Of a DNA stretch of 47,254 bases, positions 1 to 7,682 are shown in pieces (position 1 is the first letter of the stretch; every line of letters starts with the position of its first letter). The DNA comes from CAYLJJ01 sp964384025. Its GTDB lineage: Bacteria; Myxococcota_A; Bradymonadia; UBA7976; UBA1532. The notes beneath the pieces were generated by a model, which did not search any database, was not told the origin of the DNA, and saw nothing but the letters and a program-made list of their open reading frames with translations. Location: assembly GCA_964384025.1 (NCBI GenBank), contig CAYLJJ010000048.1:1-47254 (forward strand), read 5' to 3'. The translations under genes and the position numbers were made by a program.

Positions 1-116
1 GGCTCGGGCATCTTCACCCGGTCTGGGGTGTCCACTCAAACGTAGCAAGTCCACTTGGGATGGGGTTAGCCAACCGGACACGCATTGAAGGTCACCAGTG
101 TCTGGGAGAGGCGATG

Positions 117-1637
117 TCACTTGGGCACCATCTCCTCTTGAAGCAACCGCCAAAAAACCATCTTTTCCTCTTTGGAAAGCTTTTTAAGGATCGCGGGAAA
201 GCGACTCTCCAATAAGCTCCAAATCCCATCCGCGACATCTGTCTCTGCAGAGACCTGGGGAGGATGTCGGGTCCAAAATGCCAAGGCGTCTTCAACAAAA
301 TCAAGAGGGGGCGTGAAATCGTATGGCCTTTCTTTAAAAAGGAGAACCGGGTCTAGATGGTCGACAAAGGAGAGGATTATATCGATAACTTCGTCCCTCT
401 CCATTTTGGCATAGGGCTTCCATTCTACAGGCAACGATCTTTTGAACCTTTGGAAGTCTCTTTTTCCCCAGCTCTGTCTTGCTATCTGAGTGATCGAATC
501 GGCGAGCCGTGATAAAAGTTTTTGCCGGATACCATGCAATACTGTTCGTTTTGCGCTCTCTTTGAGATGCATGGAGCCCAAAATGGCTTTTGCTCCCACT
601 GCACCAAAAGTACAACCTCTATCCTCTTCATACTTCTTTCGTTCAATAACGCTCACAAAGCATCCTCCATCCAGTCTCAACTCGCATAGGTTAGAAAAAG
701 CAAATGAATGAGACAATGCAATTGCACCTTCATTTCCAATAGTATTGCGGTTTAAGTGAAGAATTTTCAATGTTTGCAGAGAATAGGTGTTTGAGAGCAG
801 TTCGATTGCATAAGAATCCATGCGATTTTCACCCAAATACAATGTTTCCAGCTCTGAGAGAGCAAAAGATGAAGCTATGATATGGGCAAGATCGCCATTC
901 CATTGGTTTGAAAAATAACCGCAAATCCCATCTAAATTAAGCAAACGAAGATTTTTTAGACCAGAAGAAGAGAGAATCCAGTAAATTTCACTTCCTGACA
1001 GGTGACATCGCGGCAAATGTATTTCATACAGTGTCTGGAACAGTTTTCCATTACTCAGAATTTGTCCTGATTTGTCTCCAAGGTATATATTTTCGAGATA
1101 GAGGACTTTCAAATTGGGCAAAGCTTCGGTATTGGCTAGATTCTGAAGCCCTTCATTTGAGAAAGAACCATCATAAACACAAAAATGTGTTAATTCTCCT
1201 AAAAATGGGGAGATGAGGATAATACCTAGTCCTATATCATTTAGTGAATCGTAGGAGAGACGGAGCTCTGCATCGCCTCGAAATAGGAGCCTTCGTGCTT
1301 TTAAAAGATTTTCAGAGGCTTGTAGTCGTTTTAAATCCTCATGATCTGCGATCAAAAACTCAAAAGAGTCAAAGACCCACAAATAAGGAGATTTACTCCT
1401 CAATTTTGTGAATTTTTCGATGGAAAGCTGCAAAAAAGGGGTGTATTCACTTTGAACCTGCAAGTACTCTCTAATATTGTTGAGCGCTAAATCTTTATCT
1501 TTGAGATCATCAGGTATCCATTCATCAAAGAGACCACATATTCTCTCCAAAATTGAACGCCTCTGATGAACATCTTGGGAAGAGGTCAGCATCAAGAGTT
1601 TTTGTGTTTGGGCTAGGAAATCATCAAGACTTAACAT
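117..1637 (-). CDS. Leucine-rich-repeat (RNI-like) protein
   Basis: A 506-residue protein of unknown cellular role. The middle third (about residues 125-330) has leucine-rich repeats of the ribonuclease-inhibitor type, with recurring segments such as LKVLYLENIYLGD, LETLYLGENRMDSYAIELLS and LKILHLNRNTIGNEGAIAL. The first ~120 residues and last ~170 residues are helical and charged and were not recognised. LRR proteins generally act as protein-binding scaffolds; no catalytic motif is visible. There is no signal peptide or membrane segment, so it is probably cytoplasmic. The gene is visibly AT-richer than the housekeeping genes downstream, which hints at an accessory origin. It stands alone on the minus strand and its stop codon lies 116 bases from the window edge. 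LRR identification is firm, function unknown. Confidence 0.75.
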   Translation of the reverse strand: MLSLDDFLAQTQKLLMLTSSQDVHQRRSILERICGLFDEWIPDDLKDKDLALNNIREYLQVQSEYTPFLQLSIEKFTKLRSKSPYLWVFDSFEFLIADHEDLKRLQASENLLKARRLLFRGDAELRLSYDSLNDIGLGIILISPFLGELTHFCVYDGSFSNEGLQNLANTEALPNLKVLYLENIYLGDKSGQILSNGKLFQTLYEIHLPRCHLSGSEIYWILSSSGLKNLRLLNLDGICGYFSNQWNGDLAHIIASSFALSELETLYLGENRMDSYAIELLSNTYSLQTLKILHLNRNTIGNEGAIALSHSFAFSNLCELRLDGGCFVSVIERKKYEEDRGCTFGAVGAKAILGSMHLKESAKRTVLHGIRQKLLSRLADSITQIARQSWGKRDFQRFKRSLPVEWKPYAKMERDEVIDIILSFVDHLDPVLLFKERPYDFTPPLDFVEDALAFWTRHPPQVSAETDVADGIWSLLESRFPAILKKLSKEEKMVFWRLLQEEMVPK

Positions 1638-1690
1638 GGATGTTTATTCCTTTTAGATCCTTATCCCCATCGCCTTGGATTATTTAAATG

Positions 1691-2391
1691 CTAAACCAGG
1701 GATAATTTCTTGTTTTTTTGAAGATGACTATTTGACTCAGCCTGAATCTCGACTGATGCTGATGAGTCCTCATCGGAGCAGCATTTGCTTGGAATGATCA
1801 CAGCTGATGAATATAGGAGTAGCTCTTTCCCCGGAGCCTTTTCACAGCTTGTCAAGGTATAGAACACTGTGGCTGTACCAACTCCTTGGTTGTTGGTTGT
1901 AAAATACCAGGAACTGCTGGAGGGTATCCTTACTCTGAAGAGCTGCTTTGGGCCTGGACCTCCGCAGGAGCCCTCCAATCTGAAGTCCCCCCTCTTATCT
2001 CCATATGGTTCCAAATCCCAGATACAAGGTTCCGCGCTTCACTCAAAAAATCTAGAGGTTCAGGGCAGATGGAGGAGCCAACATCCCCAAGAGATCCTCG
2101 CTCCTCTAGAGAGGCTGCGTCCCCCTCAGAGATCAACGCGTCTATCTCTGGACCTTGATCATCAGACATGGGGGGGTGGTCCAATAAAACCTGCTCATCT
2201 GCTTGAGAACCTGAATCGAAGGAGAGCCCATCCTCAGCTGAGGTGCCTTGGTCGACCAAAGAACGTTTATCAGATCGAAGACCCACCTCTTCTACGATCC
2301 ACCCATCTCCAAGGTCACCTTCTGGCTCTCCAGACTCTTCAACACAAGCCATCTGAGTGATCAGGAATATTACAGGTAGAATCAGACGCAT
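1691..2391 (-). pseudogene. Frameshifted secreted lipoprotein-like gene
   Basis: The first frame (2391 down to 1930) begins after a good ribosome binding site (AGGAG, 5 bases before ATG). It encodes a hydrophobic leader ending in a lipobox-like Cys (LITQMAC), an acidic Asp/Ser-rich linker, and then PLDFLSEARNLVSGIWN before leaving frame. A second frame (1691-2014) continues with GSCGGPGPKQLFRVRIPS and GVGTATVFYTLTSC, the pattern of a compact extracellular beta domain seen after such linkers. The two frames meet at a run of six G (minus strand; C at 1987-1992). Adding one G joins them into an exact 702-nt reading frame of 233 residues. It could be a true frameshift mutation, phase variation at the homopolymer, or a sequencing error. 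The leader and linker suggest an outer-membrane lipoprotein of unknown function. Confidence 0.65.
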
Positions 2392-3352
2392 GGTTCTCCT
2401 CTCCAGACACCTCGGGAGCTTCCATCTTCACCCTACCCGGTGAGGTTCTCAGCAGAACACCCACCCCAAGGGGGCTGAACGCTTTTGAGCGAGGCACGCT
2501 CCAGAGAAGCACCACTTACCATGTAGAGCGCTTATGGTTCACGAAGATCAAGGCTGTGATGGAGGCTGTTAGGTTCACCAAGGGCGCAGACCCAAAAAGG
2601 GACAGGCTCATGATACCTGTCTCAGAGGGTCCCGGAATTCCTCGATTGCCCCACAGGAGCAACCCTATCGAGTTGTTCAGCGGAGGTGAGGTGCGATTGC
2701 CCTGAGGGTGATCCTCTCCTATCAAAAGATCTGAGCTCGCAGCGTTCTCCCCGAGGGGTGCTTGTCCGCCATAGCGGACGAAGCTATACAGCCAAGCTCC
2801 TGGGCTTGAGCCTACGGGTGTCAGGATCGACGGCGAAATCCGAGACTCCACTGAAAAGCGGGGATGAGGACTTCAAAAAGGCAAATGGAGAAGCGTAGTT
2901 TTGAGGGATTGAAGTCGGTTCCCCGTCGCGAGATGTTGTGGTTGTAACAACAAAACAACCACAACAAAGAGCCAATGTTGAACCCAGCAAACTGTGCAGC
3001 CCACCACAAGATCCACATAAGCGCTCCAGGAATCCACGAGTGCCCGCGTTGCGGTGTTTACAGCCTCTCGAAGTTGGAGGGGTGCAGAAAGAGCAAGAGA
3101 GCCAAGTTCAGATTGAAACTCCAGAAGAGGAGCTGTGCTTAGCTGCCTGAGAACCATTTTAAGTGTAGATCTCAGAGGCCACAGCCACGGGTAAGCAGCG
3201 CCTTTGGGGCGATCTAAAGGGCGATGGAATAACAGGCTCAGCCTTTGAAGAATTCCTTACCTGGGGACCCAATCGAGCCTTGAATGCTCTTTGCAGCGAA
3301 GAGCCCTCCTGTTAGCTTCCTCTTCTCTCTGAGTTTTTGAACAGGAGAATCG
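2392..3352. other. Intergenic stretch, possibly degenerate coding remnants
   Basis: About 960 bases without a gene I can support. Several short minus-strand open frames overlap between 2516 and 3157 and switch frame often. None has a convincing start or recognisable family. They may be remnants of a decayed secreted-protein gene next to the frameshifted lipoprotein gene, but this is a guess. The AGGAG ribosome binding site of the next gene lies at the right end. Confidence 0.35.
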
Positions 3353-3904
3353 ATGAAAGCCCTGATGCTCCTCGCTCACCTTGATATAGATAAAGGCTCT
3401 ATCGCCAACAGGCTTATCGTCGATGCGGTGAAGGATCGCCTCGATGTCCGTGATCTTCAAGCCCTCTACCCCGACTTCAAGATCGACATTGAGGCTGAGC
3501 AAGCCGCGCTACTGGCTGCTGACCTCATCATCTTCCAATTTCCCTTTTATTGGTACAGTACTCCAGGGATCCTCAAGGAGTGGCAAGACCAAGTCCTGAC
3601 CTATGGCTTCGCCTTTGGCTCGACTGGAAACAAACTGAAAAATAAGGAGTTCCTTATCTCTTGCACGATAGGAGGCTCAGAGGAAGCCTATCAGCCCGAG
3701 GGTTACAATAAATTTAGAGTGAGTGAGCTACTCAGGCCCTTAGAGCAGATGGCAAATCTGACCGGAATGAAGTTTCAACCACCGATCCTCTCTTATGGTA
3801 TGGTCTTTATTCCTGGCGTTTATAACTCTGAGGAGGTGGTTGTAAAGCGCGCTCAAAAACACGCCGATCAGCTGCTGGATTGGCTCAAAGAGAAGCTGGG
3901 ATGA
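3353..3904 (+). CDS. Flavodoxin-fold NAD(P)H-dependent oxidoreductase (KefF/MdaB-like)
   Basis: A 183-residue soluble protein of the flavodoxin-like NAD(P)H:quinone oxidoreductase family, which uses FMN or FAD to reduce quinones by two electrons; some members (KefF) are regulatory subunits of potassium efflux systems. The N-terminal strand MKALMLLAHLD, the segment DLIIFQFPFYWYSTPGILKEW and the later FAFGSTGNKLKNKEFLIS match the family's phosphate/flavin-binding loop, the conserved P-x-YW-x-x-P-x-x-LK-x-W motif and the substrate-side loop. Length is typical of the family. The ATG is preceded by AGGAG about 7 bases upstream. No potassium antiporter gene is adjacent, so a KefF role cannot be assigned; general quinone reductase is the safer reading. 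Confidence 0.85.
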   Translation: MKALMLLAHLDIDKGSIANRLIVDAVKDRLDVRDLQALYPDFKIDIEAEQAALLAADLIIFQFPFYWYSTPGILKEWQDQVLTYGFAFGSTGNKLKNKEFLISCTIGGSEEAYQPEGYNKFRVSELLRPLEQMANLTGMKFQPPILSYGMVFIPGVYNSEEVVVKRAQKHADQLLDWLKEKLG

Positions 3905-4089
3905 ACTCTATCGCAGAGTGGCTTGTAGCGCTTGTTTGATGCTGCTCATGCGATCCACTTGGCTCACATCTAGACCTTTGCTCCCTGTGTGCTGAAAAAT
4001 CATAGGTCTCTGTCGCCTGTGATCATTCGCCGAGGGACTCTGGTTATCTTCCTCACATCTGCCCTACATGAGCGATATAGGATCTCCTT

Positions 4090-5553
4090 ATGACCAAACC
4101 AAATCAGCCCTGTTTTATACGTCGTCCTCTACCTGAGAAGATCCAGGGTGTTCATCTCATCGGTATCGCCGGTGCGGGGATGGGCGCCTTCGCCTGTATG
4201 CTCCAAGAGTTGGGGTTGGAGGTACGAGGCTCCGATCAGAATGTCTATCCTCCGATGAGTGATGTGCTCCAAGAGCGTGGTATCCCTTGGATGGAGGGCT
4301 GGGCAGCTGAGCATCTGAGCTGGTCTCCAGATCTGGTCATCGTGGGCAACATCTGCCGTCGCGATAACCCTGAGGCTCAAGAAGCGGAGCGCCGAGGCAT
4401 CGCCCTTTCTTTCCCTCAAGCTTTCGCAGATCTCTTTCTCCAGGATCATCGCCCCGTGGTCGTCACTGGGACACATGGTAAGACAACGACCACCGCTCTC
4501 TGCGCCCAACTCCTAGAGCACTGTGGTTTGGAGCCTGGGCTCCTCGTTGGGGGGATCTCGCTCAACTTCAACAGTAGCTATCTGCTCAGCTCTAAGCCGG
4601 GAGCGCCCTTCCTAGTAGAGGGAGATGAATATGATACAGCTTACTTCGATAAAGGGCCGAAATTCCTGCACTATCGCCCCTCTATCCTGATCCTAAACAA
4701 CATCGAATTTGATCATGCTGACATCTATGACTCTCTGGAAGAGATCATTGAGAACTTTGATCGCCTGATGGATCTGATGGGACCGGAGACCCTGCTTATC
4801 GCCAACTGGGACGATCCCTTGGTCAGGGAGCGCGCGGCGCGTTGCCGAGGGCGGTTGCTCTTCTACGGTTTTGGGGAGGGGGCTGAGCTGCGCGCTCGAG
4901 AGTTCAGGACAGATGTTCAGGGGGCGCGCTTTCTCCTGGAGCAGAGAGGAGAGCATCTCTTAGAGATACGCTCCCCTCTGGCAGGGAGGCACAATATCTG
5001 GAACACCCTAGCGGCCTTCGCCGTGGGCCTGGAGTTGGGACTCAGCCTCGAGGCGCTGCAGGAGGCGCTCTTGGAGTTTAAAGGGGTCAAGAAGCGTCAG
5101 GAGGAGCGTGGTGAGGTGGCTGGGGTGTTGGTGATGGATGACTACGCTCATCATCCCACCGCCATCCGTGAAACCCTTGAGGCTCTGCGGGCTCGCTACC
5201 CTGGGCGGCGCCTCTGGGGGATCTATGAGCCCAAGAGCAACACCGCTCGCCGCAATATTCACCAGCGAGAGTACGCTGAGAGCTTCCGGGCCGCAGATGA
5301 GGTCATCTTGGCGCGGCCCTTCAAGAAGGAAAATCGCTTTGGAGAGGAGCAGAGGCTGGACCTGGATCGTCTGGTCGCTGAGATCAGCGCGAACGGGAGC
5401 CCCGCTGAGTATCTCGATGGAGTAGACGCTATCTTGGATCGCTTGATGCGAGAGCTTAGGGCTGGTGATCTGGTGGTTTTTATGGCCTCCAGTGGGTTTG
5501 GAGGCATCCATGAAAAGCTGCTGAAGCGACTTAGGCTGAAGGCTCTGGGATGA
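4090..5553 (+). CDS. mpl: UDP-N-acetylmuramate:L-Ala-gamma-D-Glu-meso-DAP ligase
   Basis: Murein peptide ligase, 487 residues, a Mur-ligase-family enzyme that reattaches the recycled tripeptide L-Ala-gamma-D-Glu-meso-DAP to UDP-MurNAc using ATP. It acts in the cytoplasm in peptidoglycan recycling. The sequence shows the N-terminal Rossmann motif GIAGAGMGAFACML, the Mur-ligase P-loop VTGTHGKTTTTALCA, the segment FLVEGDEYDTAYFDKGPKF and the C-terminal DDYAHHPTAIRETL, all in family order. Length matches Mpl (about 450-490) and is distinct from MurC because of the shorter N-terminal region and the GDEYDTA element. It implies a DAP-type peptidoglycan. It stands alone between spacers; the ribosome binding site is weak. 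Confidence 0.95.
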   Translation: MTKPNQPCFIRRPLPEKIQGVHLIGIAGAGMGAFACMLQELGLEVRGSDQNVYPPMSDVLQERGIPWMEGWAAEHLSWSPDLVIVGNICRRDNPEAQEAERRGIALSFPQAFADLFLQDHRPVVVTGTHGKTTTTALCAQLLEHCGLEPGLLVGGISLNFNSSYLLSSKPGAPFLVEGDEYDTAYFDKGPKFLHYRPSILILNNIEFDHADIYDSLEEIIENFDRLMDLMGPETLLIANWDDPLVRERAARCRGRLLFYGFGEGAELRAREFRTDVQGARFLLEQRGEHLLEIRSPLAGRHNIWNTLAAFAVGLELGLSLEALQEALLEFKGVKKRQEERGEVAGVLVMDDYAHHPTAIRETLEALRARYPGRRLWGIYEPKSNTARRNIHQREYAESFRAADEVILARPFKKENRFGEEQRLDLDRLVAEISANGSPAEYLDGVDAILDRLMRELRAGDLVVFMASSGFGGIHEKLLKRLRLKALG

Positions 5554-5862
5554 AAACTCTGCTTCTCTTTGGGCTGCCGTTTTACCTCAGGGGTGTCGTT
5601 CAGGGAAGGATGCTATAGTCGTTTTCTGATGCCCATCTTGAGGAATTTGACGATCTTCATCGCCAAGAAATAGATAGAAAAGGTGCAGGAAGTACAATAA
5701 TTTGGGTAATTCTTATGAACCTTTACATTCAGTGCCATATGCAGGACTCATGGCTGACGAGACAGCTCTTGATGGCTGTAAGCAATATGTGAATGATGCC
5801 TTCTTCACCTGGAGCCGCTGATCTACAGAGTCCTAGAGAGCTGAGGAGAGAGAGAACGCAAG
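5554..5862. other. Intergenic spacer
   Basis: About 310 bases between mpl and the methyltransferase gene. I see no supported open frame, no RNA gene and no strong hairpin with a T-run. Confidence 0.5.
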
Positions 5863-6465
5863 ATGAGCTTATCGAAAGAGCGTTGGGAGCAGAGATATCA
5901 ATGTGGAGAGATCCCTTGGGATCGAGATGAACCAGATCCTCAGCTTATAGAATCCTTGGAGCGTTGGACACCCCCCCGAGGTCGAGCCCTTGTTATCGGA
6001 TGTGGCACCGGGATCAATGCCATCTACTTGGCCAAGCGAGGCTTCCTGGTCACGGGCTTGGACATCTCCTCTAGGGCGATTCAGCTGGCCCAGGCGCGGG
6101 CCCAGGCGGCGAAGCAGAGCCTCGAGTTGCAGACGGGAGATTTTCTTAGAGAGGCCATGGCTCCAGGACCCTTTGAGTTCATCTGGGATCGGGGCTGTTT
6201 TCACAGTTTTAGGGAGCCTGAGGAGCGGAGCTTCTACGCCGCCCTGGTGGCCCAGCGCCTCAAGCCAGAGGGCCTCTGGATCAGCCTCATTGGCTCCAGC
6301 GATGGTCCTCCTCGGGATCAGGGTCCCCCCCGCCACAGCGCTCGAGATATCATCCAGGCCACAGAGCCCCATCTGGAGATCCTAAGCCTGGAGTCGATCT
6401 TCTTTGGCAGCAGCGGCTTTAATGCTTGGCGCCTCGTGGTCAGCAAGCGAAAGCTCTATCTTTAG
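5863..6465 (+). CDS. TPMT-like SAM-dependent methyltransferase
   Basis: A 200-residue class I methyltransferase of the thiopurine S-methyltransferase (TPMT) superfamily. The start SKERWEQRYQCGEIPWD is the typical W-x-x-x-Y-x-x-G-x-x-PWD opening of bacterial TPMT-like proteins. The SAM-binding motif I is ALVIGCGTGINAIYLA, followed by the acidic end of strand 2 in VTGLDIS and by the motif EFIWDRGCFHSF. Length fits the family. Bacterial members methylate small thiol, selenium or tellurium compounds, but the substrate here cannot be predicted. No operon partners: the next gene downstream is convergent. Confidence 0.85.
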   Translation: MSLSKERWEQRYQCGEIPWDRDEPDPQLIESLERWTPPRGRALVIGCGTGINAIYLAKRGFLVTGLDISSRAIQLAQARAQAAKQSLELQTGDFLREAMAPGPFEFIWDRGCFHSFREPEERSFYAALVAQRLKPEGLWISLIGSSDGPPRDQGPPRHSARDIIQATEPHLEILSLESIFFGSSGFNAWRLVVSKRKLYL

Positions 6466-6589
6466 AACTGCTTAGAGCGCAACAGCTATCCCTCATCCCT
6501 GACGCTTGCGATTGGGGAACTCATGATTGTGGTCGAAGGGTCAGAAATCCTGATCTGTTTCATTGCTCTTTTAGAGAAAGGCTGTTTTT

Positions 6590-7327
6590 TCAAGGCAGAT
6601 GATCGGCGCTCATCCTCAATGGATCTATATCTGTATTAAGTTGAGCAGTTACTTGATAAAGTGATCCTTCATAAACTCTGTCGACGTAGCTCTTTTCATC
6701 CTCTGTATACCTAATCTGAACATCGTAATCAGATTGCTGGGGGCGCTTAGCGCAGCGATACTGGACGATAAACCCTCCTGGATCTTCTGCTATTACGTCC
6801 GTTGCTCTTAATCTCCACTGGAAAATCTTTCCGTTATATGTTTCCAATAGTTTTTCTCTCTCAGCTCTAAATTCTTCCTCCTCAAGCTCGGAAAACTCTT
6901 GGTCTATATTGAACTTTTCAGATAGATGGGTGCATGATTCTCTGAGGAACTCGTATCGACTGAGTGCTGAGAGACGCGGCGCTGGAGCAGGTGTTCTAGA
7001 GAACCATTTATAATGATCAAACCGCATCTCAGACTGGTCTAGTTTGATGATGACCAGGAGAAGAAGCCATGAAAATGAGACCATCCTTGAGATCGAGCTG
7101 TGCCCATCACGTAAGGTAAACCATACAAAAAACACAGGTAAAAAGAAGATCCCAAGCGCAAGGAGAATGCCGACTTCCCGCTCTCTTCTATAATTGATGT
7201 CTCTAAATCTAAAATTATGGGATACAACCTCTACCTCGCCTAGAGGGATAACAGTGATATCCTTGCCACAGGCACTACAGAATCTTGCGTTGTTCTCATT
7301 TTTGCCGCCACAGTTCGAACAATACAT
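6590..7327 (-). CDS. Zinc-ribbon membrane protein of unknown function
   Basis: A 245-residue protein starting MYCSNCG. The start was chosen at 7327 because TAGGAG lies about 8 bases upstream, although an in-frame ATG lies 25 codons further up. It has an N-terminal zinc ribbon with four cysteines (Cys3, Cys6, Cys17, Cys20, pattern CSNC...CSAC) followed by two hydrophobic segments (VGILLALGIFFLPVFFVWFTL and MVSFSWLLLLVIIKL) and a charged, partly coiled C-terminal half. Such proteins are common as unannotated membrane proteins. No enzymatic motif is visible. The gene is AT-richer than its neighbours and is divergent from the TonB receptor. Confidence 0.7.
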   Translation of the reverse strand: MYCSNCGGKNENNARFCSACGKDITVIPLGEVEVVSHNFRFRDINYRREREVGILLALGIFFLPVFFVWFTLRDGHSSISRMVSFSWLLLLVIIKLDQSEMRFDHYKWFSRTPAPAPRLSALSRYEFLRESCTHLSEKFNIDQEFSELEEEEFRAEREKLLETYNGKIFQWRLRATDVIAEDPGGFIVQYRCAKRPQQSDYDVQIRYTEDEKSYVDRVYEGSLYQVTAQLNTDIDPLRMSADHLP

Positions 7328-7588
7328 CGAGAATCTCCTACCAGTACCCTGGGAAATCCTACCACCTGCTCGGTTGTAGGGTGATCTCTCAGAGATATAC
7401 ACCCCATATTCACACCAACCCTGTATCTGGTTTCAAGGATCTTTTGATTTTTCTGCTTTGAGACCATCGGAGGAATCGACCATAAGATGCCGGTCGCTTC
7501 ATGAACGATCTTATTGGGACTCGCTTGATCCTCTATCGCTGAGATAGAGTCGGAGAGTCGTCTTTTGAAAATAGGATCGAAATTAGCA

Positions 7589-7610
7589 AATGAAACTCCA
7601 TAGTTTCATT
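7589..7610. promoter_or_regulatory. Palindromic operator candidate framed by direct repeats
   Basis: A perfect inverted repeat, AATGAAAC then TCCATA then GTTTCATT, lies about 75 bases upstream of the TonB-dependent receptor start. It is framed by exact direct repeats TCGAAATTA at 7577-7585 and 7612-7620. It sits just upstream of a plausible promoter. TonB-receptor genes are usually controlled by metal-responsive repressors, so this could be an operator, but it does not match the classical Fur or Zur box and the regulator is unknown. Confidence 0.45.
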
Positions 7611-7622
7611 GTCGAAATTATA

Positions 7623-7651
7623 TTGCAATTAAATACAGATGGATTTATATA
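7623..7651 (+). promoter_or_regulatory. Sigma70-like promoter candidate for the TonB receptor
   Basis: TTGCAA at 7623-7628 and TATATA at 7646-7651 are separated by 17 bases, giving a plausible -35/-10 pair in an AT-rich leader about 30 bases before the ATG. Each hexamer matches the consensus at four of six positions, so the call is tentative. Confidence 0.35.
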
Positions 7652-7682
7652 GAGCAGTCTGGTTTCTTCGGAAGAAAAAAAA

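Noticed and set aside
2516..3157. Minus-strand frames of 65-111 codons
   Set aside because: Overlapping, frame-switching and without starts or families; described only as possible remnants.
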